A DNA stretch of 64,000 nt, taken from the NCBI RefSeq assembly GCF_026420865.1, contig NZ_JAPCWC010000013.1:54558-118557 (forward strand), given 5' to 3'. This stretch comes from Novosphingobium clariflavum. GTDB lineage: Bacteria > Pseudomonadota > Alphaproteobacteria > Sphingomonadales > Sphingomonadaceae. Of the stretch, positions 44,350 to 53,712 are shown piece by piece (positions within the stretch are counted from its first letter, which is position 1; every line of letters begins with the position of its first letter). The position numbers and the translations under genes were made by a program. Under the pieces are notes generated by a model that was not told the DNA's origin, did not search any database, and was given only the letters and a program-made list of their open reading frames with translations.

Positions 44350-44380
44350 AGGCGGCTCGATCCATCGAGCCGCCTTTTTT
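44350..44380 (+). terminator. Terminator after rplS
   Basis: AGGCGGCTCGAT (44350-44361) and ATCGAGCCGCCT (44364-44375) are perfect complements, followed by TTTTT. Confidence 0.92.
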
Positions 44381-44426
44381 GCGTCTGGCGGAAGCCTGTC
44401 TTGAGCGCAGCGGTACTTTGTCGATT

Positions 44427-44476
44427 GGAGCGTTTTCCAATCAGGTGGAATCACCTGATGACTCGGAAAACGCTCT
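44427..44476. repeat. MITE-like palindromic element, short copy
   Basis: GGAGCGTTTTCC (44427-44438) and GGAAAACGCTCT (44465-44476) flank a perfect inner palindrome ATCAGGTG-GAAT-CACCTGAT (44440-44459). The ends match those of the long element at 20441-20548. The whole can fold into one stem. Confidence 0.75.
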
Positions 44477-44684
44477 AGCCGATGCAGCTAACTGATTTCA
44501 TGCGGCGAATCGCAATTTGCCCGGTGGAGAGCGGATTTTCGCACAGCTGCGAATCGCGTGCAGGCCACCCGCTTCGGCGGGCCGGGGCAGGGGCATTGCG
44601 GCGTCTTCGTCGCTGGATTGACCAAAACGTCAACTGAGAGGCGGAAAAACACGATAAACAGGGCGTTTTCGGCCTGTTTAGGCT

Positions 44685-44713
44685 TTGACAGCGTCCTGAA
44701 AAACGGCTCAATT
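44685..44713 (+). promoter_or_regulatory. Candidate promoter of the HU gene
   Basis: TTGACA at 44685-44690, a 17-base spacer and TCAATT at 44708-44713 lie 77 bases before the HU start. The 44477-44789 stretch is less GC-rich than average and holds no gene that I can support. Confidence 0.5.
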
Positions 44714-44789
44714 CCGTCGCCATTCAGAGGCGAATCCAGTTCTATCCCATCGCATCCTATTTCCACTGAAAGGTTAGGGGGTACCCATA

Positions 44790-45062
44790 ATGAACAAGAA
44801 CGATCTTATCGGCGCGGTCGCAGACTCGAGCGGCCTGACCCGCAGCGACGCTACCAAGGCTGTTGAAAGCGTTTTCGACGCCATCACCGGCGCGCTGAAG
44901 AAGGGTGACGAAGTGCGCCTGGTCGGTTTCGGCACGTTCTCGGTCGCCAAGCGCAAGGCTTCGACCGGCCGTAACCCGCGCACCGGCGAGCCGATGGAAA
45001 TCAAGGCTTCGGCCCAGCCGAAGTTCAAGGCCGGCAAGGGCCTCAAGGACGCTGTCAACTAA
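44790..45062 (+). CDS. hupB: DNA-binding protein HU
   Basis: 90 residues, typical HU length. N-terminal MNKNDLIGAVA, GFGTFSVAKRKA, the beta-arm RNPRTGEPMEI and the KFKAGKGLKDAVN end are present. It bends and compacts DNA as a dimer. GGGGG and AAAGG lie upstream. A very strong terminator follows. Confidence 0.97.
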   Translation: MNKNDLIGAVADSSGLTRSDATKAVESVFDAITGALKKGDEVRLVGFGTFSVAKRKASTGRNPRTGEPMEIKASAQPKFKAGKGLKDAVN

Positions 45063-45106
45063 GCAGCGCTCCGGCAGCCTGTCGCGCCTCGCAGGCTGAA
45101 GACATT

Positions 45107-45142
45107 GCGCCGCGCCAACCATCGGGTTGGCGCGGCGCTTTT
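45107..45142 (+). terminator. Terminator of the HU gene
   Basis: GCGCCGCGCCAACC (45107-45120) and GGTTGGCGCGGCGC (45125-45138) form a perfect 14-bp stem with a 4-base loop, followed by TTTT. Confidence 0.93.
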
Positions 45143-45160
45143 GCGTCCGGGGAGGGGGGA

Positions 45161-45191
45161 GGAAAGGGGCGCCTTGGGGGCGTCCCTTTCC
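45161..45191 (-). terminator. Terminator of the lipoprotein gene
   Basis: GGAAAGGGGCGCC (45161-45173) and GGCGTCCCTTTCC (45179-45191) pair with one wobble or mismatch. It lies just beyond the lipoprotein stop on the minus strand. Confidence 0.65.
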
Positions 45192-45200
45192 CTCGTGTGG

Positions 45201-46103
45201 TTACGGCTTCAGTCTGACCAGCGCGGTGGGCGCTGCCGGCGTGCGCGGATTGACCGCCCAGACCAGCCTGCGCCCCCCGGGGGCGGCTTGCGGGCCTTCG
45301 TCCGTGTTGTTGGCGAGGATCTCGCCATCGGTGAGCACGGTGAACGTGCCGTCGGCCTCGCTGGGGCCATCGGCAGCCCCCGTGCTGCCGTCGGCGCTGC
45401 TGCTGCTGTTGTCGTCGCCGCCGATTCCGGCGAGCATGGCGCCCATCATGCCGTCCGTGCCCTTGGACGGGCCGAAGCCGGGGGCATCCATCCGCACGCT
45501 GCCGTCCTGACGCAGCGAAAGCTGCACGAAGGGATTGGCCATCGCCAGCCCTTCGATGGTGGGGAAGGCAAAATCGTGGTCGAGCCTGCCCTGGATGGCG
45601 AAGTCGACATCGAAACGCCCGTCGCCCTTGTAGACCACCTTGTTCCAGCCGACCTGCCGGCGCAGCTTGGCGGCGACGTCCTCGCCCGCGCGCGGGTCAT
45701 TGGGGTCGATGCCGCCGAGCAGCGCCTTTGCCGCCTGCGCGTCGCTCTTGGCCTTCCGCGCGCGCGACTCCTCCCACGACGTCTTCTGCTTGGCGAGTTC
45801 GTCCCCGGTGCAGGGGCGCTCGTCGTAGTTGTCGTCGTGGCAGGCATCCGGGGTGAAGCCCGTCTCCTTCGCCTTTTGCAGCGGGATCATCACGATCTCG
45901 CCGCTATAGGTGAAGCGGAAGCTGCGATCGTTCCGCAGGTCCAGTTGCGAGGTGAACTTGCCCGGCACGAAGATGCAGGCCGCCACCAGCAAGGCCAGTC
46001 CGGCAACCGCCAGCCCGGCAAGGATGCGCCGGGCTGGATTGCGGGATGCCGCAGGAGTGGGCGCCTGCGAGCGGGGACGGGATGAAATGTCGCACGAAGT
46101 CAT
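45201..46103 (-). CDS. Predicted lipoprotein, about 300 residues, unknown function
   Basis: A basic N-terminus and hydrophobic run lead to the lipobox VAAC with Cys at residue 43. The mature protein is beta-rich and contains two close Cys (ACHDDNYDERPC), a helical charged stretch (~105-135) and a Ser/Asp/Gly linker (NSSSSADGS) before a final beta segment with TFTVLTDGEILANNT. I do not recognise a family. GGAAGA precedes the ATG at 46103. It lies 32 bases downstream of rlmB on the same strand. Confidence 0.6.
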   Translation of the reverse strand: MTSCDISSRPRSQAPTPAASRNPARRILAGLAVAGLALLVAACIFVPGKFTSQLDLRNDRSFRFTYSGEIVMIPLQKAKETGFTPDACHDDNYDERPCTGDELAKQKTSWEESRARKAKSDAQAAKALLGGIDPNDPRAGEDVAAKLRRQVGWNKVVYKGDGRFDVDFAIQGRLDHDFAFPTIEGLAMANPFVQLSLRQDGSVRMDAPGFGPSKGTDGMMGAMLAGIGGDDNSSSSADGSTGAADGPSEADGTFTVLTDGEILANNTDEGPQAAPGGRRLVWAVNPRTPAAPTALVRLKP

Positions 46104-46135
46104 GTCGTCTTCCGGATTGCGCGATCTGCGGTGCC

Positions 46136-46951
46136 TCACGCCTCGGGGCGGGTTGCCACGGCGTAGAGGGCGATGGCGGCCGCGTTCGAGACATTGAGGC
46201 TTTCCATGGCCTCGCTGATCGGCAGCTTGGCGATGGCGTCGCAGTGCTGGACGATGTTGTGGCGCATGCCGTCGCCTTCGGCGCCAAGCACGAGTGCGAC
46301 CGGCCCTGCAGGCAGCGCTTCGCCCAGAGTTGTCTCGGTGCCGCCGTCAAGGCCGATGCGCCAGTAACCGGCCTCGGCGATCTCCTCGAGCGCACGGGCG
46401 AGGTTCACGACGCGGACCCAGGGCAGCACTTCGAGCGCGCCCGAGGCGCTTTTCGCCAGCGTGCCCGATTCGGGCGGGGCGTGGCGGTCCTGGGTGACGA
46501 TGGCGCAGGCATTGAACGCCACGGCCGAACGCATGATGGCACCGACGTTGTGCGGGTCGGTCACCTGGTCGAGCACGACGACCGGGCGCGAGGGATCACC
46601 GTCGAGAATGTCGTCGATGAAGATGTCGTCGAGCGGCTCGCATTCGAGCACGAGGCCCTGGTGCGGCGCGTCACGGGCGACGAGTCGGGCGAGATCGGCG
46701 GGCTGCGCCCACTCCACCGGGAAGTCGGTGGGCAGTTCGCCGTCGAGAGATTCGACGCCTTCGCGAGTTGCCCACAGCTTTCTATGTTTGCGATCGGGGT
46801 TTTTGAGGGCCGCCTCCACCGCATGACGGCCCCAAAGGCGGACCATTCCGGTGCTTGCGCGACCGCTGCCGCGTCCGTTCTTCATCCGGCCAGCGCGCCC
46901 GCGCAGCGCCTTTCCGGGCTTTGCGCCGTCCCGGTCGCTACGATTGCTCAT
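46136..46951 (-). CDS. rlmB: RlmB-like 23S rRNA 2'-O-ribose methyltransferase (SpoU family)
   Basis: About 271 residues. A basic leader (1-40, rich in Gly, Arg, Lys) is followed by the substrate-binding domain (RLWGRHAVEAALKN) and the SPOUT knot: motif 1 VTDPHNVGAIMRSA, motif 2 VLGAEGDGM and motif 3 SLNVSNAAAIALY. E. coli RlmB methylates G2251 of 23S rRNA; assignment to that exact site is by similarity. AAGGATA lies upstream of ATG 46951. Confidence 0.9.
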   Translation of the reverse strand: MSNRSDRDGAKPGKALRGRAGRMKNGRGSGRASTGMVRLWGRHAVEAALKNPDRKHRKLWATREGVESLDGELPTDFPVEWAQPADLARLVARDAPHQGLVLECEPLDDIFIDDILDGDPSRPVVVLDQVTDPHNVGAIMRSAVAFNACAIVTQDRHAPPESGTLAKSASGALEVLPWVRVVNLARALEEIAEAGYWRIGLDGGTETTLGEALPAGPVALVLGAEGDGMRHNIVQHCDAIAKLPISEAMESLNVSNAAAIALYAVATRPEA

Positions 46952-47000
46952 GAAAATATCCTTTTTGAAAAAATCTGTGCCGCTCCTGCCAGTACCCCCA

Positions 47001-47029
47001 TTGACAGGCAAGGCCAGGTTCTACATAGG
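47001..47029 (+). promoter_or_regulatory. Probable promoter of tRNA-Tyr
   Basis: TTGACA (47001-47006), 17 bases, then CATAGG (47024-47029), followed by CGCCCTCC. The GC-rich segment after the -10 resembles that of the tRNA-Ala promoter. Confidence 0.6.
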
Positions 47030-47124
47030 CGCCCTCCTCGGCAGCGAGGCACTGGCAACGGCGCTTCGAAACACTGCGGGTTCCGCTCCTTCGGGAACGG
47101 TTTTCCGCCGCCAGCAACTGGTGT

Positions 47125-47210
47125 GGACAGGTGGCCGAGTGGTTAAAGGCAGCAGACTGTAAATCTGCCCGTGCAAGCGTACGCTGGTTCGAATCCAGCC
47201 CTGTCCACCA
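47125..47210 (+). tRNA. tRNA-Tyr, anticodon GTA
   Basis: An 86-base class II tRNA with encoded CCA. Acceptor stem GGACAGG/CCTGTCC; anticodon stem CAGA/TCTG with loop CTGTAAA giving GTA; a long variable arm (CCCGTGCAAGCGTACG); T-arm CTGGTTCGAATCCAG. Promoter candidate at 47001. Confidence 0.96.
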
Positions 47211-47401
47211 CCAGTCGCTCATCGCAAGAGCATTCCCTTCGGGGCTTCCCAAAGCAACAATTAACGGCGCCGTTCCGGCATCGATCTGGTCATGTCCGGA
47301 TCCGGAACCCTGTCCGTTTCCGATGGCAGGTTCCTGTTTTGCCGGATTTTCCGAATCGGCAGGTGTTTCCACCGGACGCGTAAATGCTTTAGAGGGGCAA
47401 T

Positions 47402-48151
47402 ATGCCTGGAGATATTCTCGATAATCAGGGACGCGGCGAAGCGTCCTGGAGCTGGCCCTCGGTTCATCCCGAAGGTCGCAAGTTCGGTGCCATTGCCGGA
47501 GCGATTGCGCTCGTGGGGTGGATCGCGCTCGGGCCGCTTGTCGGCCTGCCGTTGGTCCTGCTCACGTACTGCGTGCTGGCCTTCTTCCGCGATCCCGTGC
47601 GCGTCACGCCGCAGGACGATCGTTTCATCGTGGCGCCTGCCGACGGCCTCGTCACGCTGATCGGCAAGGTGCCGCCGCCGCGCGAACTGACCGTCGAGGA
47701 CGGCAGCGGGGCGGAGCCGCTCTCGACCGAGCCAGTGACGCGCATCTCGATCTTCATGAGCGTGTTCGATGTGCACATCAATCGTGCGCCGATCGGCGGC
47801 ACGGTGCGCCGGGTGATCTACATCCCGGGCAAGTTCCTCAACGCCGATCTCGACAAGGCGAGCGAAGAGAACGAGCGCCAGCACATCCTGATCGAGCGCG
47901 GCGACGGCCAGCGCATCTGCTTCACGCAGATCGCCGGGCTGGTGGCACGCCGGATCGTGCCTTTCGTGAAGCCGGGCGACATCATCGCCGCGGGCCAGCG
48001 CATCGGCCTCATTCGCTTCGGCAGCCGCGTGGACGTTTATCTGCCCGCCGGAACCGAACCCAAGGTGCTGATGGGGCAACGTATCGTTGCCGGTGAAACC
48101 ATTCTTGCCGAAATCGGCGCCGCCCCGGTGATCGAGGGCATTTCGCAGTGA
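47402..48151 (+). CDS. psd: Phosphatidylserine decarboxylase proenzyme (short type)
   Basis: 249 residues with an N-terminal membrane anchor (about 30-62) and a soluble catalytic domain. The self-cleavage site is the [10 protein letters not shown] segment, where the Ser becomes the pyruvoyl group; DVHINRAP and ADGLV are further active-site parts. It turns phosphatidylserine into phosphatidylethanolamine. It belongs to the short PSD-A type. GAGGGG precedes the ATG; the stop overlaps the pssA GTG start. Confidence 0.95.
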   Translation: MPGDILDNQGRGEASWSWPSVHPEGRKFGAIAGAIALVGWIALGPLVGLPLVLLTYCVLAFFRDPVRVTPQDDRFIVAPADGLVTLIGKVPPPRELTVEDGSGAEPLSTEPVTRISIFMSVFDVHINRAPIGGTVRRVIYIPGKFLNADLDKASEENERQHILIERGDGQRICFTQIAGLVARRIVPFVKPGDIIAAGQRIGLIRFGSRVDVYLPAGTEPKVLMGQRIVAGETILAEIGAAPVIEGISQ

Positions 48152-48987
48152 CCGAGGAGTCCGGTGACTTCATGGCGGAACGGCTGAGTTCGCGCCGCCG
48201 GCTTGCCGCCGGGCTCTCGATGCGGGTCTTTGTTCCCAACGCGATCACCGCCGCTGCGCTCTGTTCGGGCCTGACGGGGATCCGTTTCGCCATCGGCGGC
48301 GATTACGAACGGGCGGTGCAGGCGGTGATCCTGGCGGGTGTGCTCGACGGGATCGACGGCCGTGCCGCGCGCATGCTCAAGGCGCAGACCCGTTTCGGCG
48401 CGGAACTCGACAGTCTCGCCGATTCGATCTCGTTCGGTGTGGCGCCGGCGCTGATCGTCTATCTCTGGACCTTGCATCAGGTCCCCAGCCTGGGCTGGAT
48501 CGCCGCGCTGGCGTTTGCCATCTGCTGCGTGCTTCGCCTGGCGCGGTTCAATTCGCGGATGGATCAGCTGGACCAGCCCCACAAGGCAGCCGGTTTCCTG
48601 ACCGGGGTTCCGGCACCGCTGGGCGCCGGGCTCGGCTTCCTGCCGCTCTATCTGTGGATCGCCAGCGGCCATCCCGTCTTCGCCAACCCGGTGCTGGTTG
48701 GCGTGTGGATGGTGCTGATGGCCTTCCTGATGATTTCCAACCTGCCGACGCTGAGCTGGGCGCGGATGCGTCCGCCGCCGAGCCTGCGCCTGGGTGTCCT
48801 TGCCGTGGTCGGCCTGACCGTGGCGGCGCTGCTGGTCGAGCCGTGGTGGACGCTGGCGGTGATCACCATCGTCTATCTGGGCCTGATCCCGCTCGGCATC
48901 TCGGTCTATCTCAAGGTCAGGCGGCAAGCTCGCCGTTCGGCCATTCCAGTCCCGGGCGCTGCAGCGCCTGAAGTCGGCGACGCATAA
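48148..48987 (+). CDS. pssA: CDP-diacylglycerol-serine O-phosphatidyltransferase
   Basis: 279 residues with 7-8 membrane helices. The CDP-alcohol phosphotransferase signature DGIDGRAAR and the following G-x3-D-x3-D (GAELDSLAD) are intact. It makes phosphatidylserine, the substrate of Psd next door. The GTG start at 48148 overlaps the psd stop (GTGA); an ATG at 48172 is the alternative. The 3' end overlaps a convergent gene by 71 bases. Confidence 0.94.
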   Translation: MTEESGDFMAERLSSRRRLAAGLSMRVFVPNAITAAALCSGLTGIRFAIGGDYERAVQAVILAGVLDGIDGRAARMLKAQTRFGAELDSLADSISFGVAPALIVYLWTLHQVPSLGWIAALAFAICCVLRLARFNSRMDQLDQPHKAAGFLTGVPAPLGAGLGFLPLYLWIASGHPVFANPVLVGVWMVLMAFLMISNLPTLSWARMRPPPSLRLGVLAVVGLTVAALLVEPWWTLAVITIVYLGLIPLGISVYLKVRRQARRSAIPVPGAAAPEVGDA

Positions 48988-49189
48988 CGCGTTCGCGGCG
49001 GAGCGCGGAAAGTGTCGGCACCGGTACGCGTTCCACCATTGCCCAATTGATCGTGAGCACTTCGGGGCAGGCGGCAAGCCGTGCCTTGAGCGAACGCGCG
49101 CTGTGTCCGTAGCGGCGCAGCGTGGCGGTGATCGCGAAAGCCGAAGCCAGCGCGGTGAGGGCGAATAGGCAGGCAGCAAATGCAGTCAT
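48917..49189 (-). CDS. Small protein with one membrane helix, unknown function
   Basis: 90 residues: an N-terminal hydrophobic helix (about 3-22), then a basic, Arg-rich soluble domain ([35 protein letters not shown]). AAAGGATT upstream of ATG 49189 is a good ribosome binding site, which is why I keep it despite a 71-base tail-to-tail overlap with pssA. No family recognised. Confidence 0.55.
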   Translation of the reverse strand: MTAFAACLFALTALASAFAITATLRRYGHSARSLKARLAACPEVLTINWAMVERVPVPTLSALRRERVMRRRLQALQRPGLEWPNGELAA

Positions 49190-49771
49190 GTCCAATCCTT
49201 TCGAGCCATCGGCGCTGATCTGGCCGGGGGTAGCCGCTTGTGGAAAACCGACTCATGTTCTAACAATGTTCCGTCTGGCTATCTGTTCTCTTTTTGTTCA
49301 AATTGAGTCAAGGCCAAAATGCAATGTCCGCTAAGCTTCTGGAACTTCCACTGTTTTAGCGTCTGTGCAGGCGCTGTCGGACGGGCGGTCCAGCGCAAGA
49401 CAGCCACTGTCTCGCGATGGAACACTCTGGCCGGGCGCCGATGTACCGATCGCTGAGCGGCAAGCAGGGCGGGGCATTCGGCGTGTTACCCTGTGGAAAA
49501 CCTGTGGAACGCCTGTGGTTTCCTGCGCGGCGCGATCCTGCGATCGGCGGTTTTGCGGCCACGCCGGACCGAGCGGCGCGATTGGGGCTGGATTTCACGG
49601 ACGAAGAGGACTAAGGGCGGCCCCGCTCGAAGCAGGGATCGAATTCGCGGTCCTCGCGCGATTCGGGCAATCCACATGGAAAGCGCACATACCGGTGCTT
49701 TGACGGCCATGGTCTTCGGACAGCCGCCAGGTTCCTGCTTTCCAGAGGTTCGAACCGGAAGGAATTCTATT
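49190..49771. other. Gene-poor 582-base region upstream of rpsB
   Basis: No gene is supported here. A 65-codon frame at 49417-49614 exists but lacks a ribosome binding site. Two matches to the DnaA-box pattern TTWTNCACA lie on the minus strand at 49239-49247 and 49492-49500. The rpsB promoter and leader must lie in the last part; TTGACGG at about 49700 is a possible -35. Confidence 0.4.
49490..49522. repeat. Three 11-bp tandem repeats with TGTGG core
   Basis: CCTGTGGAAAA, CCTGTGGAACG and CCTGTGGTTTC follow each other at 49490, 49501 and 49512. The period of 11 is about one helical turn, so a protein could bind one face. Confidence 0.6.
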
Positions 49772-50524
<753 letters not shown>

Positions 50525-50643
50525 TCGGTCCGGCGACGACTTTTTCGTCATGGAATTGTCGCGCGCCGGGTCCAATGGGCCTGGCGCGCATCCATTTTTA
50601 GACCACAGCAATGTGGTTCGACCCAAGCAAGAGGATTTGAGCG

Positions 50644-51567
50644 ATGGCTTACACCGCCGCTGACGTGAAGAACCTGCGCGAGCGCACTGGCGCCGGCATG
50701 ATGGACTGCAAGAAGGCCCTCGACGAAACCGGTGGCGATCTCGAAGCCGCCGTCGACGCGCTGCGCGCGCGCGGCCTCGCCGCTGCCGCCAAGAAGTCGA
50801 GCCGCACCGCGGCTGAAGGCCTCGTCGGCGTTGCCGTGACCGGCACCAAGGGCGTTGCCGTCGAAGTGAACTCGGAAACCGACTTCGTCGCGAAGAACGA
50901 CCAGTTCCAGGACTTCGTCCGCAAGACCACCGAAGTCGCTCTCGGCGTTGCCGGCGACGACGTGGAAGCGCTCAAGGCTGCTGCCTACCCGACCGGCGGC
51001 ACCGTCGGCGACGCGCTGACCAACAACGTCGCGACCATCGGTGAGAACCAGCAGGTTCGCCGCATGAAGACCGTCGAAGTGGCCCAGGGCCTCGTCGTTC
51101 CCTACATGCACAACGCTGCCGCTCCGAACCTCGGCAAGATCGGCGTGCTCGTCGCTCTCGAATCGGAAGCTTCGGCTGACGTCCTCGAAGCGCTTGGCAA
51201 GCAGATCGCGATGCACATCGCCGCTGCCTTCCCGCTGGCTCTCAACGCCGACGGTCTCGACGCCGAGCTGATCGCCCGCGAGCGCAAGATCGCCGAAGAA
51301 AAGGCTGCCGAATCGGGCAAGCCCGAAGCCGTGCAGGCCAAGATGGTCGATGGCGCGATCGCCAAGTACGCCAAGGACAACGCACTGCTCTCGCAGGTCT
51401 TCGTCATGGACAACAAGACCCCGATCCAGCAGGTCGTCGACCAGGCCGGCAAGGACGCCGGTGCCAAGATCGTGCTGAAGGACTACGTCCGCTTCCAGCT
51501 CGGCGAAGGCATCGAGAAGGAAGTCACCGACTTCGCAGCCGAAGTGGCTGCTGCCGTCGCCGGCTGA
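50644..51567 (+). CDS. tsf: Translation elongation factor Ts
   Basis: 307 residues. N-terminal UBA-like part with [19 protein letters not shown] and the core signature [12 protein letters not shown] are present. It is the nucleotide exchange factor for EF-Tu. It follows rpsB by 119 bases and ends at a strong terminator, separating it from pyrH-frr downstream by a small accessory patch. Confidence 0.97.
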   Translation: MAYTAADVKNLRERTGAGMMDCKKALDETGGDLEAAVDALRARGLAAAAKKSSRTAAEGLVGVAVTGTKGVAVEVNSETDFVAKNDQFQDFVRKTTEVALGVAGDDVEALKAAAYPTGGTVGDALTNNVATIGENQQVRRMKTVEVAQGLVVPYMHNAAAPNLGKIGVLVALESEASADVLEALGKQIAMHIAAAFPLALNADGLDAELIARERKIAEEKAAESGKPEAVQAKMVDGAIAKYAKDNALLSQVFVMDNKTPIQQVVDQAGKDAGAKIVLKDYVRFQLGEGIEKEVTDFAAEVAAAVAG

Positions 51568-51588
51568 TCCTTCGGGCAACCGAACAAG

Positions 51589-51626
51589 AAAAGGGCCGGG
51601 GAGCTTTGGCTTCCCGGCCCTTTTTC
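51589..51626 (+). terminator. Terminator of rpsB-tsf
   Basis: A 16-bp stem, AAAAGGGCCGGGGAGC (51589-51604) with its complement at 51609-51624 (one wobble), has a 4-base loop and is followed by T and C/T residues. Confidence 0.92.
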
Positions 51627-51697
51627 TATGTCTGTTCGGGCGGTTCCCAAAAAAGTTGGGCTTGCGCGAAGCGAGGTTCGCGGCAGATTGGCGGGCG

Positions 51698-52453
51698 ATG
51701 TTACAGAATGCTCCCGACCTTTCGTTGCTTAATCCGGCTGAATTGCAGGTGCTGCGCCTGTTCGCGCAGGGGCATACGGCAAAGAGCGTCGCGCAGTTGA
51801 CCGACAGAAGTGTGGGGGCGGTGAACGAGCGCCTCCGGGAGGCGCGGCGCAAGACCGGGGTGGCCAGCAGCCGAGAACTTGCGCGGCTATTGGTCGCACA
51901 GGAAAATTGGGACGAAAAATTGGCTCTCGATCAGGAGCCATCCCCGACTCCAGTACTGGATATGCACGGCAGGGCACGCCGTGAGTATCGACTGCTGAAG
52001 GGTGCTAACATCATGATCCTGCTTGCGATTTCTCTTTTGTCAGCCAGCACGCCGTCGCCTTCCGGGGCGGTGGTCGATAAGGACGAGATACTCTCTTCGT
52101 TCATGCCGCAGGACGCTTCTCCGCTGGAGCAGTATCAGCAGGTGAGAGGCGAGGTGCGAGATGAATCGTGGGCGCATGCACAGGAGCAAATGCTTGGTGC
52201 GCGTTTTGCCGTTCTTCTGGCAAAATATGGCGTCCACAAGCCGGTGCGCGTGCTGTGTGGCAATACACTTTGCGAAGTCGCCTTGCGGGTGCGAGTCAGT
52301 GCTAAGCGACTGGGTGGGCTTGTTGCCGAACTTCAGGAGCGGCCGCTGCTTGACGATTTGAAGAGGCATGGCTTGACGGGCACAAGTGCGGGGTTCGGCA
52401 GCGATAAGGAAACCGCCGATATGCTTTACTTTTCTTACTGGAAGAGAGGCTGA
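51698..52453 (+). CDS. Membrane-anchored LuxR-type helix-turn-helix protein
   Basis: About 251 residues. Residues 10-67 are a LuxR/GerE-type DNA-binding domain (LNPAELQVLRLFAQGHTAKSVAQ). A hydrophobic segment at 103-118 should cross the membrane, leaving ~130 residues outside, with a Cys pair (C187, C192 in LCGNTLCEV) that could form a disulfide. The layout is that of a one-component transmembrane regulator; signal and targets are unknown. The gene is less GC-rich than its neighbours and sits between tsf and pyrH, which are often adjacent. ATG 51698 chosen; the frame opens at 51656. Confidence 0.7.
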   Translation: MLQNAPDLSLLNPAELQVLRLFAQGHTAKSVAQLTDRSVGAVNERLREARRKTGVASSRELARLLVAQENWDEKLALDQEPSPTPVLDMHGRARREYRLLKGANIMILLAISLLSASTPSPSGAVVDKDEILSSFMPQDASPLEQYQQVRGEVRDESWAHAQEQMLGARFAVLLAKYGVHKPVRVLCGNTLCEVALRVRVSAKRLGGLVAELQERPLLDDLKRHGLTGTSAGFGSDKETADMLYFSYWKRG

Positions 52454-52460
52454 TGGCGAG

Positions 52461-52483
52461 GCGGGCGGCACGCTGCCGCCCGC
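52461..52483. terminator. Bidirectional hairpin between convergent genes
   Basis: GCGGGCGGCA (52461-52470) and TGCCGCCCGC (52474-52483) form a perfect 10-bp stem with a 3-base loop. No T tract. Confidence 0.65.
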
Positions 52484-52493
52484 GATCCGAGGA

Positions 52494-53102
52494 TCAATAG
52501 CCTGCCGTGAAGCGCGCGCGGCCGTGCTTGTGGGCTTCGAGTTCGTCGACCATGGCGATGGCGTAGTCGGCGAAGCTGATCTTGCTCTCGCCGGCGTCAT
52601 CGGTGACCAGCTGGTCGGTGCCGGGGCGGTAAGTGCCGGTGCGCGGGCCTTCGAAGATCAGCGCGGCGGGGGAGAAGAACGTCCAGTCCACATCGTCGGT
52701 CTGGCGCAGAGCCTCGAGGAAGGTGATGCCGCCCATGGCTGGCGCCTTCCACTCTTCGGGAAATTCGGGATCGTCGATCACGCGCACGCCGGGGGCGACT
52801 TCGAGGCTGGCGGCGCCGCCGGTAACCAGCAGGCGCGGAACGCCCGCCTTGCGCACGGCCCCGAGCAGCGTTTCGGCCGGGACGTCGAAGTGCAGCGCGC
52901 TGATGACGGCGTCATGGCCGGCGATCAGGGCGGCGAGCGCGTCGGTGTCGGAGGCATCGCCGGCCTTGGCGGTAACGCCGTCGATCGTGGCGATCTTGTC
53001 GGGGTTGCGGGCGATCGCGAGGACCTCATGACCGCGCGCGGCGGCTTCCTTGACGATTTCCGATCCGGCGCGGCCGCTGGCGCCGAGGACTGCAATCTTC
53101 AT
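52494..53102 (-). CDS. NAD(P)-binding NmrA/SDR-like protein
   Basis: 202 residues with a Rossmann fold: dinucleotide motif LGASGRAGSEI at residues 6-16, then AIARNPDK and LLVTGGAASLEV. It belongs to the atypical short-chain dehydrogenase group (NAD(P)H-binding, YwnB/NmrA-like) often used as quinone or redox sensors. It lies head-to-head with an HxlR regulator, which likely controls it. Confidence 0.85.
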   Translation of the reverse strand: MKIAVLGASGRAGSEIVKEAAARGHEVLAIARNPDKIATIDGVTAKAGDASDTDALAALIAGHDAVISALHFDVPAETLLGAVRKAGVPRLLVTGGAASLEVAPGVRVIDDPEFPEEWKAPAMGGITFLEALRQTDDVDWTFFSPAALIFEGPRTGTYRPGTDQLVTDDAGESKISFADYAIAMVDELEAHKHGRARFTAGY

Positions 53103-53113
53103 ATCGATTCTCT

Positions 53114-53138
53114 ACTAGGTATCCAATGGTGACTAGGT
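53114..53138. promoter_or_regulatory. Possible HxlR operator, direct repeat
   Basis: ACTAGGT occurs at 53114-53120 and 53132-53138, 18 bases apart, in the 54-base gap between the divergent NAD(P)-binding and HxlR genes. Position suits an operator that controls both. Confidence 0.4.
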
Positions 53139-53156
53139 GTGCTATGGATCGTTTCC

Positions 53157-53591
53157 ATGCAAGAAGGCACCTTGATCGCACCGGGTTACCCCGAGGAAAC
53201 CGCCATGCTCCGCGCGCCGGATGTCTACGCCGCCAATTGCCCGACGCGGCAGTTGCTTGACCGCGTGGCCGACAAGTGGAGCGTGTTGATCCTGCTCACG
53301 CTCGGCAATGGCGAGATGCGCTTCAATGCGCTGAAGCGGCGCATCGACGGGATTTCGCAGAAGATGCTGAGCCAGACCTTGCGCTCGCTGGAGCGCGATG
53401 GGCTGGTGCTGCGCGCTGTCGTGCCAAGCGTTCCGGTGACGGTGAGCTATGCGATCAGCCCGCTGGGCAGGGAACTGCTTGGCGCGCTGCAGGCGATGAT
53501 CGACTGGGCCGAGGCGCGCATGGGCATGGTGGCGCAGGCGCAGCGCGATTACGACGCACGCGAGCGCGAACTGTCCGCCAACTGGAATTGA
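53157..53591 (+). CDS. HxlR-family transcriptional regulator
   Basis: About 144 residues with a single winged helix. The family segment [22 protein letters not shown], with the lone Cys at its start, and [22 protein letters not shown] are typical. HxlR proteins sense electrophiles or redox state, often through that Cys. Start at 53157 is one choice; an internal ATG at 53205 is also possible. It is divergent from the NAD(P)-binding protein, its probable target. Confidence 0.88.
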   Translation: MQEGTLIAPGYPEETAMLRAPDVYAANCPTRQLLDRVADKWSVLILLTLGNGEMRFNALKRRIDGISQKMLSQTLRSLERDGLVLRAVVPSVPVTVSYAISPLGRELLGALQAMIDWAEARMGMVAQAQRDYDARERELSANWN

Positions 53592-53712
53592 TGGCATTCC
53601 GGCAGGGGCGGGTGGAGGCTCCGACGCGCTCATCCACAGGCGTAAGCCCTTGGCAATTTCCTTGCGCGCTCCTAAAGCCGGGGCCGACCAGCCCCCGAGG
53701 AGAAGTGCGGCC

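Noticed and set aside
47090..47108. Third copy of the MITE-like family near tRNA-Tyr
   Set aside because: Only GGGTTCCGCTCC and a short hairpin are shared; the ends and inner palindrome are missing.
49417..49614. 65-codon frame upstream of rpsB
   Set aside because: No ribosome binding site and no recognised family; its acidic end looks plausible but is not enough.
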